Shown here: positions 30,189 through 37,082 of the stretch, piece by piece | Layout of the letters: the number at the start of each line of letters is the position of its first letter | Position numbering within the stretch: the stretch's first letter is position 1 | Source: Pelagibacterium lentulum | Lineage (GTDB): Bacteria; Pseudomonadota; Alphaproteobacteria; Rhizobiales; Devosiaceae | DNA: 61,836 bases | Reading direction: 5' to 3' | Assembly: GCF_003992625.1 (NCBI RefSeq) | Contig: NZ_RZMW01000021.1 | Span: 1-61,836, forward strand | Notes under the pieces: model-generated | What the model saw: only the letters and a program-made list of their open reading frames with translations | Told to the model about the DNA's origin: nothing | The model's database searches: none | Made by a program: the position numbers and the translations under genes

Positions 30189-31253
30189 TCAGCCGTCGAT
30201 TTCGGTCGGTTCGCCATTCTTGAGGGCGTACCAGGTCATCGGCTTGATGCCATTGCGGCCGACAATTCCGGCCCAGACGGCGATGATCGTTCCTTCGCTG
30301 TCACGTTCATCCAGGTGAAGTGCAGCGCCCTCGATGCCACGGGCCTTGCCATCTATGCCGGAGGTATGGGCCGTGCTGGCCACACCCGCTGCGGTGGCAG
30401 CGCCCCGGTACCCCGATGCGGTGGCAGCGCCCCAGTCACCCGATGCGGTGGCAGCGCCCCAGTCACCCGATGCGGTGGCAGCGCCCTGGTACCCCGATGC
30501 GGTGGCAGCGCCCCAGTCACCCGATGCGGTGGCAGCGCCCCAGTCACCCGATGCGGTGGCAGCGCCCCGGTCACCCGATGCGGTGGCAGCGCCCCGGTCA
30601 CCCGATGCGGTGGCAGCGCCCCAGCGCCCTGATGCGGTGGCAGCGCCCCCAGGACCCGATGCGGTGGCAGCGCCCCCAGGACCCGATGCGGTGGCAGCGC
30701 CCCGGTCACCCGATGCGGTGGCAGCGCCCTGGTACCCTGATGCGGTGGCAGCGCCCCAGTACCCTGATGCGGTGGCAGCGCCCCAGTACCCTGATGCGGT
30801 GGCAGCGCCCCCATCCTTGTCTGACTTGACGCCGGAGCGTTCGAGTTCCGTGAAAGAGCCGTTCACCCATGTAACGCGATCAAGCACATATTTTACCGCG
30901 CGCTCGATGAGATCGGGCAGGCGGATTTCTGCCTTGATCGTGATTTCCGCGCACGCGATCTTGCTATCGTTCATATTGGTTTCGCGCACGATTTCCCCGC
31001 CGCACTCGACAAGGCAAAAGCGGTTATTGGCTGGCGCGTAGTAGGAAAAGACTTCGAGCGGATGGCCTTCGATCGCGTGAAAGCCGCTCTGGCAGGCGAC
31101 CACATCACCTTCATGGGTATAGGTCTGGCCGACGGCATAGGAAAAGCCGCGACAGGCAAGGTTTTCGTCAAAGCCCTTGATGGCGAGAACGGTTTGCGGT
31201 GCCTCGGCTGCTGGTGCCTTGGTCGCGGCTCTGGTCTTGGTTTTCGCAGGCAT
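30189..31253 (-). CDS. Phage protein with GAATASG nonapeptide repeats
   Basis: 354 residues from ATG at 31253, chosen because GGAAGGA lies 6 nt upstream; an ATG at 31268 is also in frame. A Lys/Ala-rich start is followed by a conserved phage N-terminal domain (IKGFDENLACRGFSYAVGQTY, CQSGFHAIEGHPLEVFSYY). Sixteen units of GAATASGxx (9 residues, 27 bp) follow, then a C-terminal region ending AVWAGIVGRNGIKPMTWYAL. The variable pair is often DW, DR, YQ, YW or PG. Repeats of this kind suggest a solenoid, structurally like ice-nucleation or pentapeptide-type repeats. Function is unknown. Confidence 0.8.
   Translation of the reverse strand: MPAKTKTRAATKAPAAEAPQTVLAIKGFDENLACRGFSYAVGQTYTHEGDVVACQSGFHAIEGHPLEVFSYYAPANNRFCLVECGGEIVRETNMNDSKIACAEITIKAEIRLPDLIERAVKYVLDRVTWVNGSFTELERSGVKSDKDGGAATASGYWGAATASGYWGAATASGYQGAATASGDRGAATASGPGGAATASGPGGAATASGRWGAATASGDRGAATASGDRGAATASGDWGAATASGDWGAATASGYQGAATASGDWGAATASGDWGAATASGYRGAATAAGVASTAHTSGIDGKARGIEGAALHLDERDSEGTIIAVWAGIVGRNGIKPMTWYALKNGEPTEIDG
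30385..30819 (-). repeat. 27-bp coding tandem repeat array (16 units)
   Basis: The unit reads close to GCGGTGGCAGCGCCCCAGT plus CACCCGAT on the + strand and encodes G-A-A-T-A-S-G-x-x on the - strand. Neighbouring units differ mainly in the bases for the last two residues. The array leaves several other frames open, which produces long spurious reading frames on the + strand. Unit loss or gain by recombination is expected. Confidence 0.9.
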
Positions 31254-31255
31254 GG

Positions 31256-31642
31256 TCAGTCCTTCCATGGACAGGTTTCGCCAGGCGCAGCACGGAAAAA
31301 GGCAACGATCAGGCGGTGAAGGTTCGGAGCATGTTCAGGAAGACGGGCAAGGCCGGTGCCGAGTCCGTCGATCGGGGCATAGACAGTGATGCCGGCCGCC
31401 AATTCTCGAGCCACTTTGGCAAGATCATTGCTGACGTGAGCGAGGGCGACAGGGTCGGCCGGGTCATAGAAAAGGCCGGGCGCATAAAGCGTGGCAACGC
31501 CAATCGCGTTGGGTTCGTCCCGGCATGCAGCGGCCTGTCCGCCTCGACCGACACGGCTGCAATTGTCGCCGAAGGCAAACCGCGCTTCGGGCTCGGCCTG
31601 CAGCAGCTCGCGCGAATACCATTTGAGATATTTGACGGGCAT
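31256..31642 (-). CDS. Phage protein of the FGDN/GGQA/EPNA type
   Basis: 128 residues from ATG at 31642, overlapping the HD-domain gene stop by one base. FAFGDNCSRVGRGGQAAACRDEPNAIGV (split: FAFGDN, GRGGQAA, DEPNAIGV) and APIDGLGTGLARLPEHAP are patterns I recognise from short phage-encoded proteins of unknown role with a phosphate/nucleotide-binding look. The activity is not established. Confidence 0.7.
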   Translation of the reverse strand: MPVKYLKWYSRELLQAEPEARFAFGDNCSRVGRGGQAAACRDEPNAIGVATLYAPGLFYDPADPVALAHVSNDLAKVARELAAGITVYAPIDGLGTGLARLPEHAPNLHRLIVAFFRAAPGETCPWKD

Positions 31643-32199
31643 CACGCGGCCTCCGAGTGTGCCCAGAGATAGGCATCGAGCATCTGGTGGCCGCGCTCGA
31701 GGGTTAGCGCCCAGTTCTCGTATTTGATCGGGCGGTTGAATGGCGGAGCCGGGCAGACGATGCCGGTTGGATTGGCGACAACGTCCCGCAATTCAGTGGC
31801 GCGGGCGCGCATATCGGCCTCATGTACGCGGCGGGCGATCTCAGTCGAGGGCGCTGGCAAGCTCAGCTTGCGATAGATGAGGTTCATGAACAGACGCTCA
31901 TGCGCGTTCACGTCTGCGCCGTCATGGTGCAGCAGCAGCTTGGTGGGCGAAATGATATCGGCGCCCAGCAAGGCTTCCGGCCAATCGTGGATCAGGCCAT
32001 AGATGCGTTCTGACGGATCCTTGATGGCCTCGGCCACGATGAGCGAGTGCTGCAGCACATTGAAGGGGAAGCGGACATTGCCACCCCAGCGTGACAGCAT
32101 GACCAGGTGGTGCAGGATCCCCGAAGGGTCGATCATATCGAGATTGGGATTGAGCGGATCGAAGATCGACCCGCCCGCGATGTTGACGCGGCAGTTCAT
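31642..32199 (-). CDS. HD-domain phosphohydrolase (YfbR-like)
   Basis: 185 residues from ATG at 32199, with GAGGGG about 9 nt upstream. The frame is open much further, but upstream residues are the shadow of the preceding gene. His51 (FNVLQHS) and His71-Asp72 (LIHDWPEALLGAD) give the H...HD metal-binding pattern of 5'-nucleotidase/YfbR proteins. Such phage enzymes usually trim dNMP or other nucleotides; the substrate here is unknown. Confidence 0.8.
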   Translation of the reverse strand: MNCRVNIAGGSIFDPLNPNLDMIDPSGILHHLVMLSRWGGNVRFPFNVLQHSLIVAEAIKDPSERIYGLIHDWPEALLGADIISPTKLLLHHDGADVNAHERLFMNLIYRKLSLPAPSTEIARRVHEADMRARATELRDVVANPTGIVCPAPPFNRPIKYENWALTLERGHQMLDAYLWAHSEAA

Positions 32200-32201
32200 G
32201 A

Positions 32202-32279
32202 TCAAAACCCCTCGATTGCGACGATGGCGACCCAACCGATAAAGGCTGAGCCGATGAGCATTGCGAGAAGCGCTGTCAT
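32202..32279 (-). CDS. 25-aa single-helix membrane peptide
   Basis: ATG at 32279 overlaps the stop of the 153-aa gene (ATGA), and its own stop ends 2 bp before the HD-domain start codon. The product is almost entirely hydrophobic (TALLAMLIGSAFIGWVAIVAI) and would span the membrane once. Tight coupling on both sides supports a real gene. Role unknown. Confidence 0.55.
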   Translation of the reverse strand: MTALLAMLIGSAFIGWVAIVAIEGF

Positions 32280-32737
32280 GCTGCACCGCCTTCATGCGCG
32301 AACTGGTCCGCTGCATGGGCGATGGCATCGCACAGAATGTCGTCGAGTTCGCGTTTGGGGAAGTTGCGGGCTTGAAGCTGCATGGTGATGGCCGGCAGGC
32401 CGGGCAACATGTGCGAGATCTCGCGAGCGGCTTCGCTGACGCGCGCGGCGCGGTCGTACGCTGGCCGATCGCATTTGCGGACAAAGCTCTTTGCCGCAAG
32501 CTGGCGGGCTTCCTGTCCGTACATTGACAGATCGAGCGAGGAAAAGCCGCGCTCGAGCAGGCGCCGCTCTGTGGCCCCGCCATCGGCATTAAGGTCGATC
32601 ATCGCCTCGGCAAGTTCTTCGACGATACCGCGATCTGGCTTGGGATGAGGCCGGGCAGGACCGGCAAGCGGCGGAGGTGCCGGGGAAGCGCTCGCAGAGC
32701 GCGACGGCGGCGTGTGTGATGTGTTTGCGTGCAGCAT
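32276..32737 (-). CDS. Hypothetical 153-aa protein, first gene of the leftward operon
   Basis: Start at ATG 32737, preceded by GGAGG at proper spacing; an ATG at 32749 lacks a site. A Pro/Ala/Ser-rich N terminus (about 1-35) is followed by a helical, charged region with ERGFSSLDLSMYGQEA and a C-terminal helix. No family recognised. It lies directly downstream of the operator-bearing promoter at 32767-32795. Confidence 0.7.
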   Translation of the reverse strand: MLHANTSHTPPSRSASASPAPPPLAGPARPHPKPDRGIVEELAEAMIDLNADGGATERRLLERGFSSLDLSMYGQEARQLAAKSFVRKCDRPAYDRAARVSEAAREISHMLPGLPAITMQLQARNFPKRELDDILCDAIAHAADQFAHEGGAA

Positions 32738-32766
32738 GTCTGCCTCCATCGGTTCAGATGGAGCAA

Positions 32767-32817
32767 ACGATAGTCTTGTAATTTTACACGGTCAATACAC
32801 AATCATGTAAAAATACA
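32767..32817 (-). promoter_or_regulatory. Leftward early promoter with two repressor operators
   Basis: On the - strand TTGACC (32795-32790), a 17-nt spacer and TATCGT (32772-32767) form a good sigma-70 promoter about 30 bp before the 32737 start codon. TGTA-ATTT-TACA (32777-32788) lies wholly in the spacer, and TGTA-AAAA-TACA (32806-32817) lies just upstream of the -35. The same half-sites recur around the repressor gene, so repressor binding here is the likely control. Confidence 0.7.
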
Positions 32818-32823
32818 AAAGCG

Positions 32824-33537
32824 CTAGATTCCGAAGAGCTCGTTGGTGGTGAGAACCTTATGAACCGACAGAACGTATTGCTGAGGGATAGAGATGGTCG
32901 CGAGTGGGTTGAACTGCTCCAGAACGAGATAGCCGCCAGCGCGCCTCCTATAGATCTTGATGTAGGCCTGGCCGGGTTTGTCTTCCCAAGTGCGTGTCTG
33001 AACCACCACAGTATCGCCGGGGGAAACGGTGGCGTGGGGATTTACGAAACGGAGTTCACCAGGTGGGTGCATCGGGTACATGGAATCGCCGTCGACAAAT
33101 ATCGAGTAGGCTTCAGATACATCGGTCAAGGCGGGTGGGCGTTTCACATATTGCACAATGCGGGTCTCGATCTCAAAGCCTTCAAATGCCTGTCCATCGG
33201 CTGTTTCTATAAATGATCCCGCAGCAGTGCCGAGGACGGGCAGATTGCCATTCAGCTTCTGGCTGCTCGGCGATTGAACTGCGGCGCGCGAAAATTCTGC
33301 CGGTGCATCGATGGATGGATCGTCAGTCAGTCCATTGAGATAGGCAGTGGTGGTTTCAAGCGCTTCCGCGATCCGCTGAAGGGTGTCGACCCGTGGGTGT
33401 TTGGATCGGCCGTATATGATGTTTGGAATAAGCGACGGCGAACCGGTTCGCTCGGATGCGGCGTTGACGCTAATCCCCAGCGCTTCGCAGCGTTGCTCGA
33501 TACGGTCCACCAGGATTTTGCGGGCTTTGTCTTCCAT
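32824..33537 (-). CDS. CI/LexA-like self-cleaving phage repressor (HTH + S24)
   Basis: Maintains lysogeny. 237 residues from ATG at 33537. The frame extends upstream across the operators, but those residues do not belong to the family. An HTH_3-type domain (about 1-70, GISVNAASERTGSPSLIPNIIYG) is followed by an S24 peptidase domain with Ser152 (VDGDSMYP) and Lys194 (YIKIYRR). AAG at 105-107 is the candidate autocleavage site. This predicts SOS (RecA-stimulated) induction. Confidence 0.92.
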   Translation of the reverse strand: MEDKARKILVDRIEQRCEALGISVNAASERTGSPSLIPNIIYGRSKHPRVDTLQRIAEALETTTAYLNGLTDDPSIDAPAEFSRAAVQSPSSQKLNGNLPVLGTAAGSFIETADGQAFEGFEIETRIVQYVKRPPALTDVSEAYSIFVDGDSMYPMHPPGELRFVNPHATVSPGDTVVVQTRTWEDKPGQAYIKIYRRRAGGYLVLEQFNPLATISIPQQYVLSVHKVLTTNELFGI

Positions 33538-33539
33538 GC

Positions 33540-33610
33540 GTGTATCTTTACACAAAAGAAATTGCAAAGGCGTCGTGTAAACACGCTTGACTCTCATGTA
33601 AAAATACATG
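33540..33610. promoter_or_regulatory. Repressor/early divergent control region with operators
   Basis: GTGTA-TCTT-TACAC (33540-33553) sits just before the repressor start. CATGTA-AAAA-TACATG (33595-33610) sits at the rightward early gene. A related palindrome CGTGT-AA-ACACG lies between them at 33574-33585. TTGACT at 33587-33592 is a plausible rightward -35 with the operator in its spacer, but the -10 (near 33610) is weak. Layout resembles lambda OR. Confidence 0.75.
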
Positions 33611-33622
33611 AACCATGTGCGC

Positions 33623-33871
33623 ATGACCTACACCGAACGCCTTCTCGCCATCGTACAAGTCTATTGCGCTGCAACGGGTATGACCCGTGAACAGGTGAGC
33701 TATCAGGTTTTTCGCGATCAGCGCCGCCTCGGTCGAATGGCCGAGGGCGAAGCATCGATCACTGTGCGTTCGTTTGATAGTGCGCTGATCTGGCTTTCCG
33801 CGAACTGGCCCGCCACTGAGCAGTGGCCCGATTATCTGCACCGGCCTGTCGATGTTGAGGTCGCCCAATGA
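33623..33871 (+). CDS. Cro-position early protein (putative DNA-binding)
   Basis: 82 residues from ATG 33623; an in-frame ATG at 33608 lies inside the operator and would add five residues. Neither has a clear ribosome-binding site. TYTERLLAIVQVYCAATGMTREQVSYQVFRD looks like a helix-turn-helix-containing start, followed by SFDSALIWLSANWP. I associate this pattern with small proteins beside repressors in alphaproteobacterial prophages, but the Cro role is inferred from position. Confidence 0.7.
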   Translation: MTYTERLLAIVQVYCAATGMTREQVSYQVFRDQRRLGRMAEGEASITVRSFDSALIWLSANWPATEQWPDYLHRPVDVEVAQ

Positions 33872-33879
33872 GGAGCCGT

Positions 33880-34062
33880 TCACTTGTCTCCTCCCTGCGC
33901 GTCTGTTCCTCCTCCCTTGGGGCGCGCGGAAACTGGCTGGCTGGCGGGATTGCCTGCGCCCTCAACGGGCGTCCCGCTGGCCAGCAGTTTTTCTCTCGCT
34001 TCATGCCAGTCTTGAAGCGCGGAGACGAGGGCAGGGGTGCTGATTTTCTTGCGTTTTTCCAT
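33880..34062 (-). CDS. Uncertain small ORF (60 aa) between early genes
   Basis: The gap 33872-34123 has frames on both strands. The - strand product EKRKKISTPALVSALQDWHEAREKLL looks protein-like (amphipathic helix) and could start at 34062 or 34125. The + strand frame from 33868 overlaps the previous stop as ATGA but has poor protein character. Neither has a convincing ribosome-binding site. Confidence 0.35.
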   Translation of the reverse strand: MEKRKKISTPALVSALQDWHEAREKLLASGTPVEGAGNPASQPVSARPKGGGTDAQGGDK

Positions 34063-34123
34063 GGGTTGCAGACAGCACGGCAGGATTGCGGCTGTCATGG
34101 CGTAGGCAGGGAGCATTAACACC

Positions 34124-34687
34124 ATGAGCCCGGCCCGCTTTTTGCCACAGCGCGATTACCTGAGCCTCAAGGCAACGTTTCGTCGCCTCGTGATTTTGGT
34201 CGGCGGCGGCAATGAAGCGGCTGCGCAGACGCGCGTGGGCCAGCAGGTGCTCGATCGATACGGATCTGTATCGCCCGAACATGAAGACCGCTTCGCGCCG
34301 ATCGATGTGATCGCGGATCTCGAGGCGGCCTGCGGTGAGCCCATTGTGACGCGCAAGCTCGCTGAGCTTTCGGGCCATGTGCTTTCGCCCTTGCCCAGCC
34401 ATGCCGGCGGGTCTGCGCCCCTGACGCGCGTGACGGCAGAAGCCATGCACAAGGTTTCCAAGGTGTTTGCCGATCTCGGCGCGGCGCTGGAGAACGACGG
34501 CTATATCAATCTTGAGGAAGACCAGCAACTGCATGACGACATCGTCAATGCCCATGAAGTGCTGCAGGCGCTTGACGATCAGATCACGTTTGAACGGATC
34601 AAGGCTGAACGGGAGCGGGGGATTGGCGGCGGGGGTGCCGGGGAAGCGTCCAGCGGACGCGACGGCGGCGGGAGAAAGCACTCATGA
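34124..34687 (+). CDS. CII-like phage regulatory protein (Phage_CP76-like)
   Basis: 187 residues. An N-terminal stretch LSLKATFRRLVILVGGGNEAAAQTRVGQQVLDRY (about 13-46, split here for reading) and the APIDVIADLEAACGEPIVTRKLAELSG segment resemble phage regulatory CII/CP76 proteins that bind DNA as helix-turn-helix multimers. A long C-terminal helix region and a Gly-rich tail follow. Overlaps the next gene by four bases. Regulatory target unknown. Confidence 0.65.
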   Translation: MSPARFLPQRDYLSLKATFRRLVILVGGGNEAAAQTRVGQQVLDRYGSVSPEHEDRFAPIDVIADLEAACGEPIVTRKLAELSGHVLSPLPSHAGGSAPLTRVTAEAMHKVSKVFADLGAALENDGYINLEEDQQLHDDIVNAHEVLQALDDQITFERIKAERERGIGGGGAGEASSGRDGGGRKHS

Positions 34688-34923
34688 CCCGTCCGCTGCC
34701 GATCCGCGCCAACATTCATCCCATGGCCGCGCGCGCCAAGTTTGACCCGTCCGGGGCTCACGAGCTTGAGATCGACCTAGGCATGAGCGGGATCATGGAT
34801 CTGACAGCAGAACAGGCGCGCCGCGTGAAGGCTGCAATCGAAGCGTTCGAGCTCGAATCCATGCGGGTGGACGGCCATTCCAACCTGACCAACCGGGTTG
34901 TCCGGACATTGGGGGAATTCTGA
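34684..34923 (+). CDS. Hypothetical 79-aa protein
   Basis: ATGA overlap with the CII-like gene and overlap with the next small gene. Contains AHELEIDLGMSGIMDLTAEQARRVKAAIEAFE, a beta strand plus helix pattern, without cysteines or obvious catalytic residues. Not recognised. Confidence 0.65.
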   Translation: MTRPLPIRANIHPMAARAKFDPSGAHELEIDLGMSGIMDLTAEQARRVKAAIEAFELESMRVDGHSNLTNRVVRTLGEF

Positions 34924-35021
34924 TGGTGCATTGGCTCAACCTTTTGACCGGAATCGGAATTGGCAGCGATCTTGTCGTTGCCATTGTGCTGATCCTTGCG
35001 ATCGTCGGAGGACTGGCATGA
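34923..35021 (+). CDS. 32-aa membrane peptide
   Basis: ATG at 34923 overlaps the preceding stop and its TGA overlaps the next start (ATGA at 35018). Product begins MVHWLNLLTGIGIGSD and ends in a hydrophobic helix (LVVAIVLILAIVGGLA). One membrane span. The double overlap argues for a real coupled gene that is too short for ordinary callers. Confidence 0.6.
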   Translation: MVHWLNLLTGIGIGSDLVVAIVLILAIVGGLA

Positions 35022-36442
35022 ACACGGCCCTTTCCCGATATGACGTTGCCAAGGCGGCGCTGGTCGATGCCAAGCGGGTCGACGATGTGATGGCGATCCG
35101 CAACGAAGCGGAGCGCATGCGGCTCTATGCCAGGCAGGTGCAGGACCGTTCGCTGATCGCCGATGCAAATGAAATCCACCTGCGCGCCGAACGGCGGCTG
35201 GGTGAACTGCTGGCCAAGGCCAAGCAGGCCGGGCAGTTGGCCGAGGGGCGTCCGCCTAAATCCGAGCAAGAGGAAAACGGTACTCTCTCGGAACCGTTTC
35301 CGCGTGTAACGCTGGCCGAAGTCGGCATCACCAAGAAACTCTCATCGCGGGCGCAGCAGATCGCGGCCTGGGCGGAAGAGCTGTTTGAAGAAGAGGTTGA
35401 GCGCGTCCGTGACAAGATCGTTTCGGGCGGTGCTGCCACGGTCAATCCGGTCAAGGATCTGAAAGCGGCGACAAAGAAGGATCGGCGCGCCGAGCGGGAA
35501 AAAGCGCTGGCTGAAAAGCAAGCTGCCTTGCCGGATAAGCGCTATGGCGTGATCTATGCGGATCCTGAATGGCGGTTCGAGGTCTATAGCCGGGAGACCG
35601 GGCTGGATCGCTCGCCCGACAATCACTATCCGACATCATCCCTTGAGGAAATCAAGGCCCGGCCCGTTGCCGATATCGCAGCGGACGATTGTGTGTTGTT
35701 CCTTTGGGTGACGGTGCCCCATCTCGATCAGGGCCTTGAGGTTCTGAAGGCCTGGGGCTTTGCCTACAAGTCCCATATCGCCTGGATCAAGGATAAGGCC
35801 GGCACTGGCTATTGGAGCCGGAACAAGCACGAAATCCTGCTAATCGGCACGCGGGGCAACATCCCGGCGCCTGCGCCTGGCACCCAGGACGTTTCTGCCA
35901 TTGCCCAACCGGTCGGTCGGCACTCGGAAAAGCCGGAATATTTCGCGGCATGGATCGAGACGCTGTTTCCGAACCTGCCCAAGATCGAACTCAATGCCCG
36001 TGTCGCGCGTCCCGGCTGGGATGTGTGGGGGTTGGAGGCGCCCGAGGGAGGCGCCGGTGGCGCGTCCCTAGCCGACAACGGGGCGAGCCCAAGCGAGCGC
36101 CAGGTAGAAGCGCCTGAAACAGAATCGGAGGCCGTGCATGACGGCTCCTCCTCGGGGCCTGATGCGCGCCCTGCCGATGAGAGCGCATCATCTTATCAAG
36201 TGAACGCCGACTGCAGGATAACCGCAGTGACTGAGACAGGCGTGACTTCGCCGGGGGGAGAGAACCCGGCAACCGACATCAACGGCGTGATCCGGGCTGA
36301 ATACGCCAAGGATACCCCACTTGTAGAAATCGCAGCAGCGACAGGGCTTTCCGCCAACGCTGTAAAGCAGCGCGCAAAGCGCATGGGCCTTGGCGATCGG
36401 GCGCGGCAGATCAAATCCGTCAGCAGGAAGGAGCCCGCATGA
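35018..36442 (+). CDS. MT-A70-family DNA N6-adenine methyltransferase with HTH tail
   Basis: 474 residues from ATG 35018. Residues about 1-150 form a charged helical region seen before phage MT-A70 domains. The methyltransferase domain (about 170-365) has YADPEWRF at 180-187, where the usual DPPW is DPEW, plus ADNHYPT-like DNHYPTSS and the SAM-side segment RNKHEILLIGTRG. After an acidic linker, residues about 425-465 (VIRAEYAKDTPLVEIAAATGLSANAVKQRAKRMGL) form a helix-turn-helix. Probably methylates phage or host DNA; target sequence unknown. Confidence 0.88.
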   Translation: MNTALSRYDVAKAALVDAKRVDDVMAIRNEAERMRLYARQVQDRSLIADANEIHLRAERRLGELLAKAKQAGQLAEGRPPKSEQEENGTLSEPFPRVTLAEVGITKKLSSRAQQIAAWAEELFEEEVERVRDKIVSGGAATVNPVKDLKAATKKDRRAEREKALAEKQAALPDKRYGVIYADPEWRFEVYSRETGLDRSPDNHYPTSSLEEIKARPVADIAADDCVLFLWVTVPHLDQGLEVLKAWGFAYKSHIAWIKDKAGTGYWSRNKHEILLIGTRGNIPAPAPGTQDVSAIAQPVGRHSEKPEYFAAWIETLFPNLPKIELNARVARPGWDVWGLEAPEGGAGGASLADNGASPSERQVEAPETESEAVHDGSSSGPDARPADESASSYQVNADCRITAVTETGVTSPGGENPATDINGVIRAEYAKDTPLVEIAAATGLSANAVKQRAKRMGLGDRARQIKSVSRKEPA

Positions 36443-36600
36443 GTGCGTAAAATTCCTTTCCGCCGGCGACCGATGCTGAGGTCGATGAGATCGAACGCGG
36501 TGCCATCGAGACATTGGAGTCCAGGAACTACCGGCTGCGCGGTGCAGCCAGACGCATTCTCAAGCTGATTTCACGGATACGATCGGAGGATAGAGCATGA
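36439..36600 (+). pseudogene. Small gene interrupted by a stop at codon 4
   Basis: ATG at 36439 overlaps the methyltransferase stop (ATGA). Codon 4 is TAA (36448-36450). The same frame is then open for 49 codons (NSFPPATDAEVDEIERG onward, ending RIRSEDRA) to a TGA at 36598-36600 that overlaps the gcrA-like start (ATGA). Overlaps at both ends show a former 53-codon coupled gene. One base change (for example CAA to TAA) explains it. A later non-ATG start or a sequencing error is possible. Confidence 0.6.
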
Positions 36601-37082
36601 GCGCCATTCAAATGAGCCGTTTCGCGACCGAATGGCCGGAGGCCGATATCGCGCGGCTGCGCGCTTACTGGGATGAAGGGCTAACGGCTGCCGAAATCGC
36701 CAAGCGGCTCGGCTATGGCCGCAATGCGGTTCTCGGCAAAATATTCCGGCTAAAGCTGCCCAAACGCCGGGATGCGCGCACCGGAGAAACCAGTCGCCGC
36801 CCCATCAAGGCCGTTCATACGCGAAAGCGGACGCCCAAGGGCGACAAGATCGCTAACGTGGATGCGACCGGCATGAAGATCCTGCGTTCGGACGTCTGGA
36901 CGGCCCTGCCGGGCACCAGTCCGGTGCCGCTCCTGGAGCGCACCGGTTGCCGCTGGCCAATCGACGGTGAGGGTGGCGTGGCGCTGTTCTGCAATGGCTG
37001 TGTGGATGGCGGTCAGTCCTATTGCGCGGCGCATGGGGCGCTGGCACCGCGGCATGATCCTGAGAGTGAGGATGGGGCATGA
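36597..37082 (+). CDS. GcrA-like cell-cycle regulator homologue
   Basis: 161 residues. The N-terminal helix-turn-helix (ATEWPEADIARLRAYWDEGLTAAEIAKRLG then RNAVLGKIFRLKLP) and the C-terminal Cys/His patch (CRWPIDGE, LFCNGCVDGGQSYCAAH) match GcrA of alphaproteobacteria, which binds sigma-70 and promoters carrying CcrM-methylated GANTC. As a phage copy next to a methyltransferase it may redirect methylation-dependent transcription. Confidence 0.85.
   Translation: MSAIQMSRFATEWPEADIARLRAYWDEGLTAAEIAKRLGYGRNAVLGKIFRLKLPKRRDARTGETSRRPIKAVHTRKRTPKGDKIANVDATGMKILRSDVWTALPGTSPVPLLERTGCRWPIDGEGGVALFCNGCVDGGQSYCAAHGALAPRHDPESEDGA

Noticed and set aside
30385-30819. CRISPR-like array
   Set aside because: Units are directly adjacent at 27 bp with no unique spacers, and the array is in frame within a protein gene.
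30168-31041. Long proline/alanine- and tryptophan/arginine-rich + strand frames
   Set aside because: They come from reading the 27-bp coding repeat of the - strand gene in other frames; the - strand product has a conserved N-terminal domain and a good ribosome-binding site.
33868-34119. 83-codon + strand frame beginning with an ATGA overlap
   Set aside because: Ser/Arg/Cys-rich product without a ribosome-binding site or protein-like pattern; overlap alone is weak evidence. The - strand alternative is listed with low confidence.
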